The translations under genes were made by a program, and so were the position numbers. This document shows positions 61,291 through 64,000 of a stretch of DNA of 64,000 nucleotides, in pieces (the stretch's first letter is position 1; every line of letters starts with the position of its first letter). This DNA comes from Pseudarthrobacter defluvii (GTDB taxonomy: Bacteria > Actinomycetota > Actinomycetes > Actinomycetales > Micrococcaceae), in the NCBI RefSeq assembly GCF_030816725.1, contig NZ_JAUSYG010000001.1:806001-870000 (forward strand), written 5' to 3'. The notes under the pieces are model-generated. The model did not search any database. It saw nothing but the letters and a program-made list of their open reading frames with translations, and was not told the origin of the DNA.

Positions 61291-62396
61291 GGCGGGATGG
61301 TCTCCTGATACCTAATGATGGCGGCTTTGGCCTGCTGGAACCGGGCTTCATTGCCGCTAAACATGGAGTCCTCCATAAAACTGAATCCGAACAGGCCGTT
61401 CGCCTTCAATTCAGCGACCTTTGTATCGTTGAAAAAGCCGGCCATGTCCGCGTCATACGTTGCCAGGGAGTTATTGTCCGGCTTGTAGTGCGCCAGCAGG
61501 GACAGGCCGTTTCCGTAACCGTGCAGCGTTTTCACCATCCAGGTGGTCTGCTCCACGTTCTCGTGATTGCCCATCGCCTGGAACGACTGGAAGTCCGAGT
61601 CATCCATGACGTCCTTGAAGTAGGGCAGCATTGAACGGCCACCGCCGCGTGCGGGGTCATCAAACGTTGCTGCCCACCCGCCCCAGGTCAGGGCCACGTG
61701 GGAATTAGGGGCGTACTGGTGGAACGCATCCTTTGCCTCCAGATAGGCGTCCTTCAGGGCCCGGTAGTAGCCCTGCCCCGTATCCCAGTAGTTTCCGTCC
61801 TCGCGGCACGGGTAGGTCTGGAACTCGGTGAACATGGAAACGTACAGCGGCGGTCCCGACTCGGCACCGCCGGTGTTCTTCGCCAGCTGCACCATGTCCG
61901 CCTGGAATTCACGGGACAACGGGTAGGCCTCACCGCAGACCGGCCCGTACTTGGTCGGCACGATGCCGTCCGGGCTTCCACCAGGGGTTCCCGGGCGCGG
62001 GTAGCCGTCCCAAATCACCAGATGCATTGCCTTGCCTGCCGCATAGATCTGCGGCGTTACGGCGGTCCGGTAAATGTCGAAGAACGCCATGTCTGAGCGG
62101 AAGTTGTACCAGCTGGTGATCATGTTGACGGGCGCCTCTTTGACCAGTCGGTTCTCGAGCGACCTGTAGGCCTGGGGGCCCAGGCCGAACAGGAGCCCGC
62201 CCTCAACCGTGGCCTGAGGCTGCGCGGAATCGTCCGTACTGGGGCGTGCCGTGGCGCCGGGATTTGGTCCGGTGACCGCCCACGAGGGGACGCTTCCCGC
62301 CAGGAGGATGCACACCGCAAGCAACACCGCCGGCACACGGCATCCCGCCGCCAGCCTCGGAACAAGGGCACGGAAGAAAGAGCGGATAGATGTCAT
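61275..62396 (-). CDS. Secreted protein, putative TIM-barrel glycosidase
   Basis: This 373-residue protein has an N-terminal signal peptide (basic MTSIRSFFRALVPR, a hydrophobic stretch ending near SVPSWA). The mature domain shows the alternation of a beta/alpha barrel: AMHLVIWDGYPRPG, GPPLYVSMFTEFQTYP with a candidate acid/base Glu, SHVALTWGGWAATFD, and LFGFSFMEDSMF with a second candidate Glu. This pattern is shared by several glycoside hydrolase families, but I cannot assign one. ATG 62396 has TGGAGG upstream. The longer frame to 62792 overlaps the divergent monooxygenase and is rejected. Confidence 0.6.
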   Translation of the reverse strand: MTSIRSFFRALVPRLAAGCRVPAVLLAVCILLAGSVPSWAVTGPNPGATARPSTDDSAQPQATVEGGLLFGLGPQAYRSLENRLVKEAPVNMITSWYNFRSDMAFFDIYRTAVTPQIYAAGKAMHLVIWDGYPRPGTPGGSPDGIVPTKYGPVCGEAYPLSREFQADMVQLAKNTGGAESGPPLYVSMFTEFQTYPCREDGNYWDTGQGYYRALKDAYLEAKDAFHQYAPNSHVALTWGGWAATFDDPARGGGRSMLPYFKDVMDDSDFQSFQAMGNHENVEQTTWMVKTLHGYGNGLSLLAHYKPDNNSLATYDADMAGFFNDTKVAELKANGLFGFSFMEDSMFSGNEARFQQAKAAIIRYQETIPPWPLA

Positions 62397-62559
62397 CACA
62401 CCTCCAGCGGACGGAAGGCCGGCTTCGAGTTCCAGCCCCGGATGGTGCGCCGGGCGGCGGGATTCCTTCCATTTCCAAAGTACCGCGCCCCGGGGGCCTT
62501 GCCGCAAGGGTCCGGGGGTACCGCATACTGGCGGTCGAAAAGGAAGGGGACGGTTGGGT

Positions 62560-64000
62560 ATGCATGACGTCGTGATAGTGGGGAGTGGGCCCACGGGGTT
62601 GATGCTGGCGGGCGAGCTGCGGCTGGCGGGGGTGGACGCGGTTGTCCTGGAGCGGCGTTCCTCCCAGGAGCTGGCGGGTTCCCGCGGCGGCGGGATCCAT
62701 TCGCGCACCATCGAGCTCCTGGACCAGCGCGGCATCGCGGACCGGTTCCTCGCCGCAGGCAAGACGCTGCAAACGGCCACGTTTGGCAGCACGCAGCTGG
62801 ACCTGGCGAGCCTGCCGACCCGCCACCCCTACACGCTGGCGCTGTTCCAGAACCACATCGAGCGGCTGCTGCTTGAGTGGGTGGAGGAGTTGGGCGTGCA
62901 GATCCGCCGCGGCGTGGAGGTCACCGGCGTTTCAGCGGACGACGGCGGCGCGGAGGTTCACCTCGCGGGGGAGGGGCCGGTGCGGGCCAGGTATGTCGTG
63001 GGAGCCGACGGCGGGCGCAGCGTCGTGCGGCGGTCGGCCGGCATCCCGATGCTGGGGCCGGATGCGACCCGGAGCAGCCTCATTGCCGAGGTGAAGGTGG
63101 CGGGCGAGCCGGGCCAGCAGGGGAAGGTGGACTCCCGCGGCATCCACGGGCTGTACCCGATGGGGAACGGCGTGGTCCGGGTGGTGGTCACCGAAGCGAC
63201 GCTTGGCCCCGCGGCCGAGCCCACCCTGGCGGACCTGAAGCAGACCCTGACCGATGTGTTCGGGACGGACTTTGGGGTGCACAATCCCATCTGGCTCTCG
63301 CGGTTCACCGACGCCACCCGGCAGGCCGAGTCCTACCGGAAGGGCCCGGTGTTGCTGGCCGGCGACGCAGCCCACGTCCACTCGCCGACGGGCGGCCTGG
63401 GGATCGGGCTGGGGCTGCAGGACGCCGTCAACCTCGGCTGGAAGCTGGGGCAGGTGGTGCTTGGGACCTCGGGCGAGGAGCTGCTGGACACCTACCACGC
63501 GGAGCGCCACCCGGCCGGCGCCCGGTCGCTCAAATACACCATGGCGCAGTCGCTTTTCCAGAAGGCCGACCCACGGCAGGACGCACTGCGAGACCTGCTC
63601 GGCGAGGTGCTGCGTGTGGATGGGGCGGGCACGCCCATCGCCGCACTGGTCGCCGGGCTCGATGTCACCTACGATCTGGGCCCCGGGCATCCGCTGCTGG
63701 GGCGCCGCATGCCCGACCTGGACATTTCCACTGCTTCCGGCCCGCTCCGCGTGTACTGGTTACTGCACCAGGCACGGCCGTTGCTGCTCGAGTTCGACGG
63801 CCGCGCCTTGGAGCTGGGCGCCGGGGTGGGGCGGGTGCAGCATGTCGCAGCAACGTACGACGGCGGGTGGCGGCTTCCCGTCGTCGGCGCGGTGGGGGCG
63901 CCCACGGCAGTCCTGGTCCGGCCCGACGGCTATGTCGCCTGGGTGGGCGAAGGGTCAGCGGACGGGCTGGCCGACGCCCTTCAAAAGTGGTGCGGCGGGG
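62560..64000 (+). CDS. FAD-dependent aromatic monooxygenase (3' end outside the window)
   Basis: This class A flavoprotein hydroxylase is open to the window end (480 codons seen). The FAD motif is VVIVGSGPTGLMLAGELRLAG, followed by the ribose-binding Glu in LERR. GGIHSRTIELLDQRG, the DG motif VVGADGGRSVVRRSAG and the GD motif LLAGDAAHVHSPTGGLGIGLGLQDAVNLGWKL place it in the PheA/TetX-like group acting on phenols or polyketide-like aromatics. ATG 62560 is preferred (AAGGGGA upstream); TTG 62554 is in frame. It is divergent from the secreted protein gene. Confidence 0.88.
   Translation, partial: MHDVVIVGSGPTGLMLAGELRLAGVDAVVLERRSSQELAGSRGGGIHSRTIELLDQRGIADRFLAAGKTLQTATFGSTQLDLASLPTRHPYTLALFQNHIERLLLEWVEELGVQIRRGVEVTGVSADDGGAEVHLAGEGPVRARYVVGADGGRSVVRRSAGIPMLGPDATRSSLIAEVKVAGEPGQQGKVDSRGIHGLYPMGNGVVRVVVTEATLGPAAEPTLADLKQTLTDVFGTDFGVHNPIWLSRFTDATRQAESYRKGPVLLAGDAAHVHSPTGGLGIGLGLQDAVNLGWKLGQVVLGTSGEELLDTYHAERHPAGARSLKYTMAQSLFQKADPRQDALRDLLGEVLRVDGAGTPIAALVAGLDVTYDLGPGHPLLGRRMPDLDISTASGPLRVYWLLHQARPLLLEFDGRALELGAGVGRVQHVAATYDGGWRLPVVGAVGAPTAVLVRPDGYVAWVGEGSADGLADALQKWCGG

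Noticed and set aside
1..64000. CRISPR arrays, tRNA/rRNA genes, insertion sequences and phage genes
   Set aside because: No regularly spaced direct repeats, no cloverleaf-type tRNA 3' ends, and no transposase, integrase or phage structural motifs were seen.

Overview
The window is high-GC, gene-dense DNA with many four-base start/stop overlaps. Its content (decaprenoxanthin-type carotenoid operon, a DUF4193 protein, YCII plus ECF sigma pair, divergent Lrp and 2-oxoacid dehydrogenase) points to an actinobacterium of the Micrococcaceae, most likely Arthrobacter or Pseudarthrobacter. This placement is inference from gene content; no rRNA or other marker gene is present. I saw no insertion sequence, CRISPR array, tRNA or rRNA.

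Layout. 1-6605: the distal part of a complex I-type operon (nuoH-J-K-L-M-N, with no nuoI between H and J). 6658-7979: a MarR regulator followed by a PAP2 phosphatase, on the minus strand. 8113-14892: the C50 carotenoid operon crtE-B-I-Ye-Yf-Eb, a divergent idi, a family 2 glycosyltransferase and a small CxxC protein. 15111-20218: a group of hydrolases without signal peptides (lipase-like, subtilase, a small I9-like protein and a trypsin-NUC1 fusion). 20477-27429: two lipid-kinase-like proteins, a formamidase/permease pair behind a tandem glycine riboswitch, small Zn-ribbon-type proteins and a hydrolase. 27537-30713: a duplicated-repeat acidic protein next to a PqqD-like/M50 membrane metalloprotease. 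30790-40932: a sugar-acid catabolic locus with an IclR regulator and a repeated operator-like palindrome.

41172-48070 is mixed: a DMT transporter, a FAD monooxygenase, DUF4193, an HtrA lipoprotein, DUF2254 and two gene fossils. One fossil is a shrunken copy of the MarR-PAP2 locus found at 6.7-8.0 kb. 48243-52808: Lrp regulator and 2-oxoacid dehydrogenase E1-alpha, E1-beta, E2. 52866-55371: a glycosyltransferase and a GntR/DUF1648 operon whose membrane gene carries an in-frame amber codon. 55533-58376: an NMT1/THI5-type ABC importer. 58430-62396: small membrane proteins, ECF sigma plus YCII, and a secreted putative glycosidase. 62560-64000: the start of a FAD monooxygenase that runs off the window.

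The most promising candidates for undescribed biology are the hydrolase group at 15.1-20.2 kb and the repeat-protein/M50 protease pair at 27.5-30.7 kb. Neither is proven; both rest on domain reading and gene order.
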